DNA from: JAFAFN01 sp963707555
Lineage (GTDB): Bacteria > Actinomycetota > Acidimicrobiia > Acidimicrobiales > Microtrichaceae
NCBI GenBank assembly: GCA_963707555.1
Contig: CAVPQM010000030.1
Coordinates: 124,001-188,000 of the forward strand
DNA length: 64,000 nt
Direction of reading: 5' to 3'
Made by a program: the position numbers and the translations under genes. Each line of letters begins with the position of its first letter. The first letter of the stretch is position 1. Below are positions 56,174-64,000 of this stretch, piece by piece. The notes beneath the pieces are model-generated. The model was not told the origin of the DNA and did not search any database. It saw only the letters and a list, made by a program, of their open reading frames with translations.

Positions 56174-58462
56174 TCAGCCCACCCAGCTGCGGACGGCGTG
56201 CTCCAGCTCGTCGACCCTGAGGGGCAGCTCGTCGATCGTCACGGCCTCGGACAGGTGCACGCCCTGGGCCTCGTCGCAGCCGAACCCTGCGAGCATCGAC
56301 AGCGTCGTCGCGTCGGGCACGCCGTCGGCGCCGACACGCAGGCCGAGCTCGTGGCACAGCTCGATGGTGGAGCGGACGATTGCCGCATCGGACGCGGCGT
56401 CCGCGAGCGTCGAGATGAACGTGCGGTCGATCTTCAGCCCGACGACGGGCAGGTGCTGCATGGTCGACAGCGACGTGTAGCCGGTGCCGAAGTCGTCGAC
56501 GACGAATCGCAGGCCCAGGTCAGAGAGCGCCGAGAGCGTCTCCCGTGACCGGACCGGGTCGTCCATCAGTTCGACCTCGCCGACCTCGATCTCGATCAGG
56601 TCGGGCTGCAGCTCCCCGCTGGTGACCAGCAGCGACACGAACGCCGCCAGGTCCGGGTCGATGAGGTTGCGCATGGACAGGTCGGTGCTCACCACGACGT
56701 CGTGGCCCGCGTCGCGCAGCATGCTCGCGGCTCGTGCCGCTTCGCCGAGCACCCAGCGGGTCAGCGGCTGGATGAGACCCGACTGCTCGGCGAGCTCGAG
56801 GAACTCCACCGGCAGCTGGCTGCCGTCGTCGCGACGCCAGCGCAACATGGCCTCGACCTTGGCGACACGTCCGGAGCGCAGGTCGATCATCGGCTGGAAG
56901 CGCAGCTCGAGGTCCTGGTCGGCCAGGCCGCGCCGCAGGTCGGCGAGCAGCGAGAGTCGATGGATGGAGCTCGACGCGTCGAGGTCCTCGTGGCGGGCGA
57001 AGCCGCTGCCGTCACGCTTCGCGACCTCGACGGCACGGTACGCCGCCCGCAGCAGCCCACGTCCGTCGTCACCGTCACCCGGTGCGATCGCGACGCCGAT
57101 GCTGACCTGGCAGCTCACGATGTGTCCGGCGATGTCGAACGGGCGGTCCAGCGCGACCCGGACCGAGTGCGCTCGGTCGAGCGCCTCGGTCTCGCTGCTG
57201 CACGGCATGCTGAGCACGGCGAACTCGTCGCCGCCGATCCGCGAGACGACTGCTGCGCCGCGGACCTCTCGGACCAGCCGGCGGCCGATCTGCACCAGGA
57301 GCTGATCGGCCAGGTGCAGGCCGAGGGTGTCGTTGAGGCGGGCGAGCCCTTCGATGTCGACCACCGCGAGCGAGATCGGTGCGCTCGTCGACGCGGATCC
57401 GACCGACGCGGTCAGGCGCTCCTCGAGCAGCGACCGGTTGGGCAGCGCGGTGAGGGCGTCGTGGGATGCCTGGTGGCGCAGCCGGTCCTCGAGCGCCACC
57501 GTCGTCGTCACGTCCGTGACGGACATGCCGAGCGTGCCGTCCGCCAGGCGGTCGACCCGCAGGTCGAGGTACGTGCCCGGCACCTCGCTCAGCGAGATCC
57601 GCTCGGCGGTGAGGGTCTGACCGGTGTGGCTCACGTCGAAGAGCGCGGACCGGATCAGCTGTGCCGAGGCCGGCCCGAGGATCGACTCGAGCGCCGTGCC
57701 GTCGACGTCGCGCACCTCGAGGTTGAACATGGCGTGCGGCGGACCGGTTCGCGGCGCGCAGCACCAACGACCCCGGATCCGACGGGTCGGTGAACTCGGT
57801 GACCAGGCAGGCGGACGGATCGTGCTCGACCACCTCGGCGAAGCGACGCGTCGTGGTGCGTCGTTGCTCGAGCTCGGTGACGTCGACCAGCGCGCCGACG
57901 CAGCTCGCAGGCGGCGTCGACCCGCTCCGTGCCGGGGGCGACGAAGTCGCTGCGTTCGGCCCGGACCTCGACCGACCGCCAGGTGCCGCCGGCGGAGCGG
58001 AAGCGGATCGGGCCGTCGAGCGGCTCCGGCGGAGCTCCGGGCGCAGCGACGGGTGTGGTGACCGTGAGCGGCGACCCGGTGGTCAGGTCGATGATGGGGC
58101 TGGGAGCCGGGCGGGTCTCGGGGCCCGAGGCCCCCGTGCCGGCGTGCGCCAGCTGGTGGTCGAAGCGCGCCAGGTCGTCGGGGTGCACCATCGCCCGGAA
58201 CATGCCGGGGGTGAGGAACATGACCGGCTGCCAGCCGAGGACCTGCTCGGAGGACGCCGAGACGTGGAAGGTGTCGGAGCCCGGTGCGACCTCTTGGAAG
58301 AAGACGGTGCCGGACGAGCGCGAGCGCCGCGTCGTAGTCGGACCGGACGCGCGAGATGTCGGCGTCGGCGCTCTGCCTGAGCGCCACCAGCTGCGCGGTG
58401 AGCTCCGCGGCGTGCTGGGCGATGGCAGCCTCGGCTGCTCTGCGGCGCGAACGTCGACTCAC
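56174..58462 (-). CDS. PAS-GGDEF-EAL protein (three frame breaks)
   Basis: About 762 residues. A short helical N-terminus with RSDYDAALAL heptads, PAS-type sensory parts, a GGDEF domain with the motif SRIGGDEFAVL intact and LTALPNRSLLEERL before it, and an EAL-type domain. The EAL domain is altered: EAM for EAL, DLSMRNL where NxSxxxL is usual, and ADGVP where AEGVE is expected, while DDFGTGYTSL remains. So c-di-GMP synthesis is possible and hydrolysis doubtful. Extra bases (gene strand +1) lie near 58318, 57903 and 57737. GTG 58462 is preceded by GAGAGGGC. Confidence 0.82.
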   Translation of the reverse strand: MSRRSRRRAAEAAIAQHAAELTAQLVALRQSADADISRVRSDYDAALALVRHRLLPRGRTGLRHLPRLGVLRAGPRLAAGHVPHPRHVPGDGAPRRPGALRPPAGARRHGGLGPRDPPGSQPHHRPDHRVAAHGHHTRRCARSSAGAARRPDPLPLRRRHLAVGRGPGRTQRLRRPRHGAGRRRLRAASARWSTSPSSSNDAPRRVASPRWSSTIRPPAWSPSSPTRRIRGRWCCAPRTGPPHAMFNLEVRDVDGTALESILGPASAQLIRSALFDVSHTGQTLTAERISLSEVPGTYLDLRVDRLADGTLGMSVTDVTTTVALEDRLRHQASHDALTALPNRSLLEERLTASVGSASTSAPISLAVVDIEGLARLNDTLGLHLADQLLVQIGRRLVREVRGAAVVSRIGGDEFAVLSMPCSSETEALDRAHSVRVALDRPFDIAGHIVSCQVSIGVAIAPGDGDDGRGLLRAAYRAVEVAKRDGSGFARHEDLDASSSIHRLSLLADLRRGLADQDLELRFQPMIDLRSGRVAKVEAMLRWRRDDGSQLPVEFLELAEQSGLIQPLTRWVLGEAARAASMLRDAGHDVVVSTDLSMRNLIDPDLAAFVSLLVTSGELQPDLIEIEVGEVELMDDPVRSRETLSALSDLGLRFVVDDFGTGYTSLSTMQHLPVVGLKIDRTFISTLADAASDAAIVRSTIELCHELGLRVGADGVPDATTLSMLAGFGCDEAQGVHLSEAVTIDELPLRVDELEHAVRSWVG

Positions 58463-58603
58463 GATGGCGCCCTCTCCCGTGGTGGTGCTGCCGATGCTAC
58501 TGAACCGCTCGTCCGCGTGGCCGGTCGCCTGGACCCGGGACGCACGGAACGGGCCTGAGACTACGGCCCGCTCGGTCGGCGCGAGTGGATCCGGCTCGGT
58601 CAC

Positions 58604-58609
58604 TACGAT
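58604..58609 (+). promoter_or_regulatory. Leaderless -10 hexamer, MscS gene
   Basis: TACGAT six bases before ATG 58616. Confidence 0.5.
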
Positions 58610-58615
58610 CCCGCG

Positions 58616-59610
58616 ATGGCCATCGGATCCAACCTGCTGTTCGCCGCCACCTCGGGCTACTGCGACGACCGGGGCTGGGCATGCGATCCGGTGCTCGACG
58701 CGACCGACAACGAGGGGCTCGCCGCCGCTGCGGGTTGGTTGTCGGAGAAGCCGTTGCAGATCCTCGCGATCCTGCTCGCTGCCTGGATCGCCAACCGGGT
58801 GCTGCGACGGCTGATCAAGCGCGCCGGCGAACGGATGATGGACCAGGCGGATCGGCTGGGTGACTTCGTGCCCACCAAGTTCCGGCGGGCCGCGCCGACC
58901 GGTCGGGCCGAGGCCAGGGGCGCGGCGATCTCGACGATCGCCCGCAGTGTCGCCACGTCGATCGTGGTGGTGGTCGCCTTCGGGGCGGTGCTGTCGGTGC
59001 TCGGGGTGAGCCTCGCGGCGCTGTTCGCGAGCGCCGGCGTGCTGGGTGTCGCGCTCGGCTTCGGTGCCGCAGACCCTCGTGCGCGACATCCTCGCCGGCT
59101 GGTTCATCATCGTCGAGGACCGCTACGGCGTCGGCGACACGATCGACGCGGGTGCACCCGCGGTCGGCGTGGTCGAACGAGTGACGCTGCGCTCCACGCG
59201 GCTGCGCGACATCACCGGCACCGTGTGGCACATCGCGAACGGCGAGATCCTCCGCGGTCGGCAACAAGAGTCAGAACTGGTCCCGGGCGCTGGTCGACGT
59301 CGTCGTCACGCCCCAGGCCGACATCGACCGGGCCTGCGACCTGCTCGAGGAGGTGGGCGAGGAGATGTTCGCCGACCCCGAGTGGTCCGACCGGATCACG
59401 GGCCGGCCCAACGTGCTCGGCGTGCATCTGATGGACCCGACGGGTGTGACGCTGCGCGTGATCTGCGAGACCGAGCCGGCGAGCCAGTTCAACGTCGAGC
59501 GCGAGTACCGGCTCCGCGTGCTGAGGGCCTTCGAGGCCAACGGGATCCCGCTGGCGACGGCGGTGCCGATCCGCCCGACGAGCGCCCCCGAGGGTCCACC
59601 GAACGGCTGA
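58616..59610 (+). CDS. MscS-family mechanosensitive channel (two frame breaks)
   Basis: About 330 residues. Two or three N-terminal membrane helices, the pore-lining TM3 segment GVLGVALGFGAQTLVRDILAGWFIIVEDRYGVGDTID, and the beta domain with IANGEILRVGNKSQNWSRALVDVVV. Opens under membrane tension to release solutes. Extra bases near 59069 and 59256 each fall exactly between residues adjacent in all homologues (GA/QTLV and R/VGN). Followed by a small membrane protein and a PH-domain gene. Confidence 0.88.
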
Positions 59611-59729
59611 GAGCCGCTGGTACGTTCGCATTCCGAGCGGACAGGAGTCCTCGTCGCCCGGCGCGTGCGAGCGTCCCGGCGTCCACCGCAGCACCCGGTG
59701 GCGGTCCGTCGGAAAGGTGGTCGAGCGCG

Positions 59730-59906
59730 ATGAACAAGTACGTGCAGGTGGTGCTGATGCTCGGCGCCGGGTTCCTGGTGTTCGCCATCTGGCGCGACCC
59801 CGCCACCGCGGCGCAGGACATCGGCGACCTGGTGGGCATCGTCGCGTCGTGGCTGCAGGACGTGCTGGCGAAGCTCGCCGACTTCTTCTCGAACCTCGGG
59901 TCGTGA
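59730..59906 (+). CDS. Small single-helix membrane protein
   Basis: A 58-residue protein with one hydrophobic segment (VVLMLGAGFLVFAIW) and an amphipathic C-terminus (VASWLQDVLAKLADFFSNLGS). A GGAAAGGTGG site precedes the ATG, and its stop overlaps the next gene's GTG, so it is coupled to the PH-domain protein. Function unknown. Confidence 0.65.
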   Translation: MNKYVQVVLMLGAGFLVFAIWRDPATAAQDIGDLVGIVASWLQDVLAKLADFFSNLGS

Positions 59907-60518
59907 CCCACACCGACCCCGGACGCCACGACCCCGGTCGTGACGTGCCCCGGGTCGTCCGCACCCGGGGCGCCGGGCAGTCCAGGAGCCGAGCGCCGCG
60001 CGGGTGGCGCCCGGCGACGATCGCGAGCGCCTACCTCATGCCCGGCGAACGCGTCGTGCGTCAGGAGACCCGCTCGGTCCGCGGCTTCCTCGCCGCACAG
60101 GTGCTCTGGCTGGGACTGGCGGTGCTGGTGCCCGTCGCCGGCGCGATGTTCGACCCGGCGCTGCTCGGACTCGGCCTGATCGTGTCGGTCGGCATCCTCG
60201 GATTCCTGGCGGTGCGAGGGACGCAGGCGGCGTTCACCCGCTACCTGGTCACCGACATGCGGGTGCTGCGGGTGAGCGGTGTGCTCAACCGGTCGGCGGA
60301 GTTCATCCCGTGGGGCAAGGTCACCGACATCACTCGCACCGAGTCGCTGATGCAGTGGCTCGCCCACACCGCGACCATCCGCATCGAGTCGCGCCAACGA
60401 GCGCTCGAGCTTCCGGGCGATCGACGACATCGACGACCCGGACGCGTTCTACCGGGTCGTCGTGCAGCTCGTCGACCGCAAGCAGGGTCGCATCTCGAAC
60501 GTGTCCGGCCTGGACTGA
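59903..60518 (+). CDS. Membrane protein with bacterial PH domain (one frame break)
   Basis: About 204 residues: basic, Pro-rich N-terminus, two membrane helices (AQVLWLGLAVLVPVAGAMF; GLGLIVSVGILGFLAV) and a YdbT-like PH domain (RYLVTDMRVLRVSGVLNRSAEFIPWGKVTDITRTES). One extra base near 60410 breaks the frame before FRAIDDIDDPDAFYRVV. Such proteins sit at the membrane with unknown ligands. GTG start overlaps the previous stop. Confidence 0.8.
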
Positions 60519-60535
60519 GCCCGTCTCCGGCAGCC

Positions 60536-60558
60536 GGGCGGTCCCGGGGGCTCCGCCC
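60536..60558. terminator. Hairpin between convergent genes
   Basis: GGGCGG and CCGCCC arms with an 11-base loop in the 60-base gap between the PH-domain gene and valS. Confidence 0.35.
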
Positions 60559-60578
60559 TGCTCGCCCGGTGCTCGTTG

Positions 60579-63225
60579 TCAGCCTTCGGGCGGGACGATG
60601 GTGGTCTCGACCGACGGCTCCGTGGCGATCTCGGTGCGCAGCTCCTCGACCTTGCCGGCCTGAGCGACGTCGTTCGCCGCCAGCGCGAACAGCTCGAGGC
60701 GTTCCGCGGTGTCGCGGACGACGGCGATCTGGATCGGCGAGCCCATGCGGACCTTCGCCGCGGACTTCGCGCCGCGCAGCTCCGACAGCACCGAGCTGGC
60801 GATCTGCCAGACCGCCGGGTCGCCGGCGCCGCCGTCGGTGCCGCCGGCCGCAGCACGGATCGCCGCGGCGTCGGGCCACTCGGCAGCGGTGCACCGAGCC
60901 CTCCATCCACCAGGACCACACCTCTTCGGCGGTGAAGGGGAGGAACGGGGCGAACAGGCGGTGCAGCGTCGACAGCGCGACGGCGAGCGCGGCGCGGCCG
61001 AGCGACGCCCTCGGGATCGGCGGCGGGGCCATCGGGGTCGGACGGGTCCGAGCCGTAGGCGCGGCCCTTGACCAGCTCGAGGTAGTCGTCGCAGAAGCGC
61101 CAGAAGAAGTCCTCGGTGCGCTCGAGCGCCCGGGCGTAGTCGAAGCCCTCGAACGCGGTGGTGGCCTCGTCGACCAGGTCGGCGAGCTCGGCGAGCATCG
61201 CCAGGTCGAGCGGTGTCGAGACGACGCCCGGGGTCGTGTCGGGGCGGCGGCGGTGCCGTCGGCGAGCCGAAGCCGAGCGCGAACCTCGACGCGTTGAGGA
61301 TCTTGATGGCGAGCCGGCGGCCGACCTTCATCTGGCCTCGTCGAACGCGGTGTCGGTGCCCGGGCGACCGTTGGCCGCCCAGTAGCGGACGCCGTCGGCG
61401 CCGTGCTGCTCGAGCAGGTCGATCGGGGTGACGACGTTGCCCTTCGACTTCGACATCTTCTTGCGGTCGGGATCGAGGATCCACCCCGACAGCGCGGCGT
61501 GGCGCCACGGCACCGAGTCGTGCTCGTAGTGGCTGCGGACGACCGTCGAGAACAGCCAGGTGCGGATGATGTCGTGGGCCTGGGGGCGCAGGTCCATCGG
61601 GAAGGTGGTGCGGAACAGGTCGTCGTCCTCGCCCCAGCCGCAGGCGATCTGCGGGGTGAGCGACGACGTGGCCCAGGTGTCCATGACGTCGGGATCGCCG
61701 ACGAAGCCGCCGGGCTGGCCGCGCTGGTCCTCGGTGAAGCCGGGCGGGCACTGCGACTGCGGGTCGACGGGCAGGGTCGACTCGTCGGGGACGATCGGGT
61801 CGTCGTGGTCGGGGTCGCCGTCGGCGTCGAGGCGGTACCAGAGCGGGAACGGGACGCCGAAGAAGCGCTGGCGGGAGATGAGCCAGTCGCCGTTGAGGCC
61901 GCCGACCCAGTTGTCGTAGCGGTGGCGCATGTAGTCGGGGTGCCAGACGAGCTCGTTGCCGCGGGTCGAGCAGCTCGGCCTTGAGCGCCTCGTCGCGACC
62001 GCCGTTGCGGATGTACCACTGGCGGGAGGTGACGATCTCGAGCGGCTTGTCGCCCTTCTCGTAGAACTTGACCGGGTGCTTGATCGGTCGGGTCGCCGAG
62101 CAGCTCGCCGGTCTCGGTGAGCATCGCACCATCTGCTCGCGGGCGCCGCCGGCGGCCTTGCCGGCGATGCGCTCGTAGGCCTCCGGGCCGCGTCGGTGGT
62201 GAGCCACTCGGGTGCGTCGCGCGAGAAGCGGCCGTCGCTGCCGATGACCGCGCGGGTCGGGAGCTGGAGCTCGCGCCACCAGATGACGTCGGTGAGGTCG
62301 CCGAAGGTGCAGATCATGGCGATGCCGGTGCCCTTGTCGGGCTCGGCCAGCGGGTGGGCCAGGACCGGGCACCTCGACGCCGAAGACGGGCGTGGTGACC
62401 GTGGTGCCGAACAGCGGCTGGTAGCGCTCGTCGTCGGGGTGGGCGACGAGCGCGACGCAGCTGACGAGCAGCTCGGGCCGGGTGGTGTCGATGATGACGT
62501 CGTCGCCGCCGTCGGTGCGGTGGAACGCGAGGTCGTGGTAGGCGCCGGGGCGCTCGCGGTCCTCGAGCTCGGCCTGGGCGACCGCGGTCTGGAACGTGAT
62601 GTCCCAGAGGCACGGCGCCTCCTGGGAGTACGCCTCGCCGCGGGCCAGGTTGCGCAGGAACGCCCGCTGGGTGATGCGCCGGGTCGGTCGCCGATGGTCG
62701 TGTAGGTGAGCGACCAGTCGACCGACAGGCCGAGCGTGCGGAACAGGTCCTCGAAGGCCTTCTCGTCGGTGACGGGCAGCTGCTCGCACAGCTCGATGAA
62801 GTTGCGCCGGCTGACGCGCACGAAGTCGTGGCGCTTCTTCGCGGGCGTCTCGGGGGCCTGTAGCTCGGGTCGTAGGGGACCGACGGGTCGCAGAGGACGC
62901 CGAAGTAGTTCTCGACGCGGCGCTCGGTCGGCAGGCCGTTGTCGTCCCAGCCCATCGGGTAGAAGACGTGCTGGCCGCGCATGCGCTGGTAGCGGGCGAC
63001 GGTGTCGGTGTGGGTGTAGCTGAAGACGTGGCCGACGTGCAGCGAGCCCGAGACGGTCGGCGGCGGCGTGTCGATCGAGAACACCTGGTCCCGTTCCGCC
63101 GCTGGTTCGAAGTCGTAGGTGCCCTGCTCGGCCCACACGGCGTTCCAGCGCTCCTCGAGACCGTCGAGGGTCGGCTTGTCGGGGATGGCGCGGTCGGGGC
63201 GGGGAGTGGGGGGCGTCGCTGGCAT
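60579..63225 (-). CDS. valS: Valyl-tRNA synthetase (frame broken)
   Basis: About 880 residues of class I valyl-tRNA synthetase. Motifs in order: PPPTVSGSLHVGHVFSYTHTD with the HIGH-type HVGH, WDDNGLPTERRVENYFGV, the editing domain with GTGIAMICTFGD, DVMDTWATSSLTPQI, KKMSKSKGNVVTP, and anticodon-side FTAEEVWSWW. Around twelve frame breaks exist: single extra bases near 62368, 62088, 61967, 61031 and 60894, and single lost bases near 62863, 62683, 62185, 62128, 61336, 61266 and 61245. Conserved QMKVGRRLA and DRxRRxxQRAFLRNL show that bases are truly missing at 61336 and 62683. An organism cannot lack ValRS unless a second copy exists, so these breaks speak for sequence errors. TAGGTT at eight bases supports ATG 63225. 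Confidence 0.9.
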
Positions 63226-63233
63226 ACGGGGCA

Positions 63234-63239
63234 AACCTA
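63234..63239 (-). promoter_or_regulatory. Leaderless -10 hexamer, valS
   Basis: TAGGTT on the minus strand, eight bases before ATG 63225. Confidence 0.5.
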
Positions 63240-63328
63240 CCGGTCGCGCCCGCTACGGTCCGAAGCCGAAACCACGCCGGTGTGCCACGTCGGGCGCCGT
63301 GACGCGAGGCCTCGAGCAGAGGATGCAC

Positions 63329-63361
63329 GTCGATGGAACTGAGCAGTCGATGGAACTGAGC
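63329..63361. repeat. 16-base tandem repeat at SDR start
   Basis: GTCGATGGAACTGAGC at 63329-63344 and again at 63346-63361. The first ATG (63333) is out of frame and stops after eight codons; the second (63350) opens the SDR gene. Confidence 0.8.
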
Positions 63362-64000
63362 GGGGGCGCAGCGATCGTGACGGGTGCCGGCGGCGGCATC
63401 GGTTCCGCGATCGCACGCCGACTCGCCGCCGAGGGCATGTCGCTCGTGCTCGCGGATCGTGACGACGCGGCGCTCGATCGGGTCGCCGCGTCGCTGCCCG
63501 ACGCGACGTCGGTCGTCACCGCCGTGGTCGACGTGGCCTCGGTCGCCGACAACGAGCGGCTGGTCGCCCTCGCCGAGGACCTGGGCGGGCTGCGCCTGAG
63601 CGTCCTGAACGCGGGGGTCTACCTGCCGGGGCTGTCGTGGGAGGTTCCGCTCGAGCAGTGGGAGCTGCAGGTCTCGGTCAACCAGTGGGGCGTGATCCAC
63701 GGCGTGCGGGCCGCGGTGCCGATGATGATCGAGCACGGTCAGGGTCACGTCGTCGCGATGGCGTCGGGCGCCGGCCTGGTGGCGACGCCTGCGCTGGCGC
63801 CGTACGTCGCGACGAAGCACGCGGTGGTCGGGCTCATGGAGTCGTTGCGCCACGAGCTCGCACGCGTGGCGCCGAAGGTGCACGCGTCGGTGGTCTGCCC
63901 CGGCAACGTGCGCACGCCGATGGCGGCGAACTCGCTGTCGACCGCCGGCATCGAACGTGAGGACCTGAGCGCCACGGTGGCGCCGCTCGCCGCGACGATC
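63350..64000 (+). CDS. SDR-family oxidoreductase (partial, runs off window)
   Basis: The first 217 residues of a short-chain dehydrogenase. TGAGGGIGSAIARRL nucleotide site near residue 11, LNAG near 87, a Ser in VVAMASGAG and the Tyr-Lys pair in APYVATKHAVVGL, then VCPGNVRTPM. The 3' end lies beyond the window. The ATG sits in the second copy of a 16-base tandem repeat, with a decoy eight-codon frame just upstream. Frame intact. Confidence 0.87.
   Translation, partial: MELSGGAAIVTGAGGGIGSAIARRLAAEGMSLVLADRDDAALDRVAASLPDATSVVTAVVDVASVADNERLVALAEDLGGLRLSVLNAGVYLPGLSWEVPLEQWELQVSVNQWGVIHGVRAAVPMMIEHGQGHVVAMASGAGLVATPALAPYVATKHAVVGLMESLRHELARVAPKVHASVVCPGNVRTPMAANSLSTAGIEREDLSATVAPLAATI

Overview
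The window is a GC-rich, densely coded stretch (roughly 70 percent G+C by eye). It carries about 57 protein genes, no rRNA, no recognisable tRNA, no insertion sequence and no CRISPR array, and no gene-free stretch reaches 300 bases. An actinobacterium is suggested by an F420-type luciferase-like oxidoreductase, a BTAD/AAA regulator, a PimB-like glycosyltransferase, SufU-type Fe-S assembly, WYL and CsoR regulators, and many genes with a TAnnnT hexamer 6 to 8 bases before the start codon (leaderless transcription). The family mix fits Acidimicrobiia such as Ilumatobacter relatives, but that placement is inference.

Layout. 0-5.3 kb: oxidoreductase, small membrane protein, hydrolase, P-type cation ATPase. 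5.5-12.7 kb: one co-directional arginine deiminase cluster (APC permease, arcC, arcA, arcB, second APC permease, ThrE-like exporter) for fermenting arginine to ornithine, ammonia, CO2 and ATP with substrate exchange. 12.8-16.4 kb: a heterodimeric ABC exporter with one degenerate ATPase site. 16.5-25.9 kb: DUF5996 protein, two unassigned repeat proteins, DoxX-like protein, a 1226-residue BTAD/AAA regulator, AraC regulator with VOC protein, pterin dehydratase, secreted endo/exonuclease-phosphatase. 26-28.7 kb: sufC-sufS-sufU behind a 13+13 palindrome. 28.8-34.2 kb: TauE-like exporter, MBL hydrolase, RCC1-repeat lipoprotein, WYL regulator with PNPOx-like protein, and a VapC-type toxin-antitoxin locus with a partial duplication. 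34.4-47.8 kb: acyl-CoA dehydrogenase, CbiX/SirB, SpoU methyltransferase, CsoR with a clear copper operator, L,D-transpeptidase, two SDR-era metabolic genes, IF-2B-like protein, GT4 mannosyltransferase, a glycine-rich PKD lipoprotein, epoxide hydrolase, an Ala/Lys-rich fusion protein, tyrosine phosphatase. 47.8-64 kb: Bcp peroxiredoxin, GH2 beta-galactosidase, CoA-transferase, acyl-CoA ligase, substrate-binding lipoprotein, GGDEF/EAL protein, MscS channel, PH-domain protein, valyl-tRNA synthetase and a partial SDR.

The most striking global feature is a set of about 70 frame breaks, almost all cured by removing one base. They are crowded in the P-type ATPase, the arc genes and valS, sparse between 34 and 60 kb, and absent from 11.5 to 34.1 kb. 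Because valS is essential and catalytic motifs are intact, insertion-biased sequence error is the likeliest cause; these genes are therefore annotated as CDS with the breaks listed. Other recurring structure: a 50-bp palindromic element repeated between two convergent gene pairs, and short tandem duplications sitting on gene ends.
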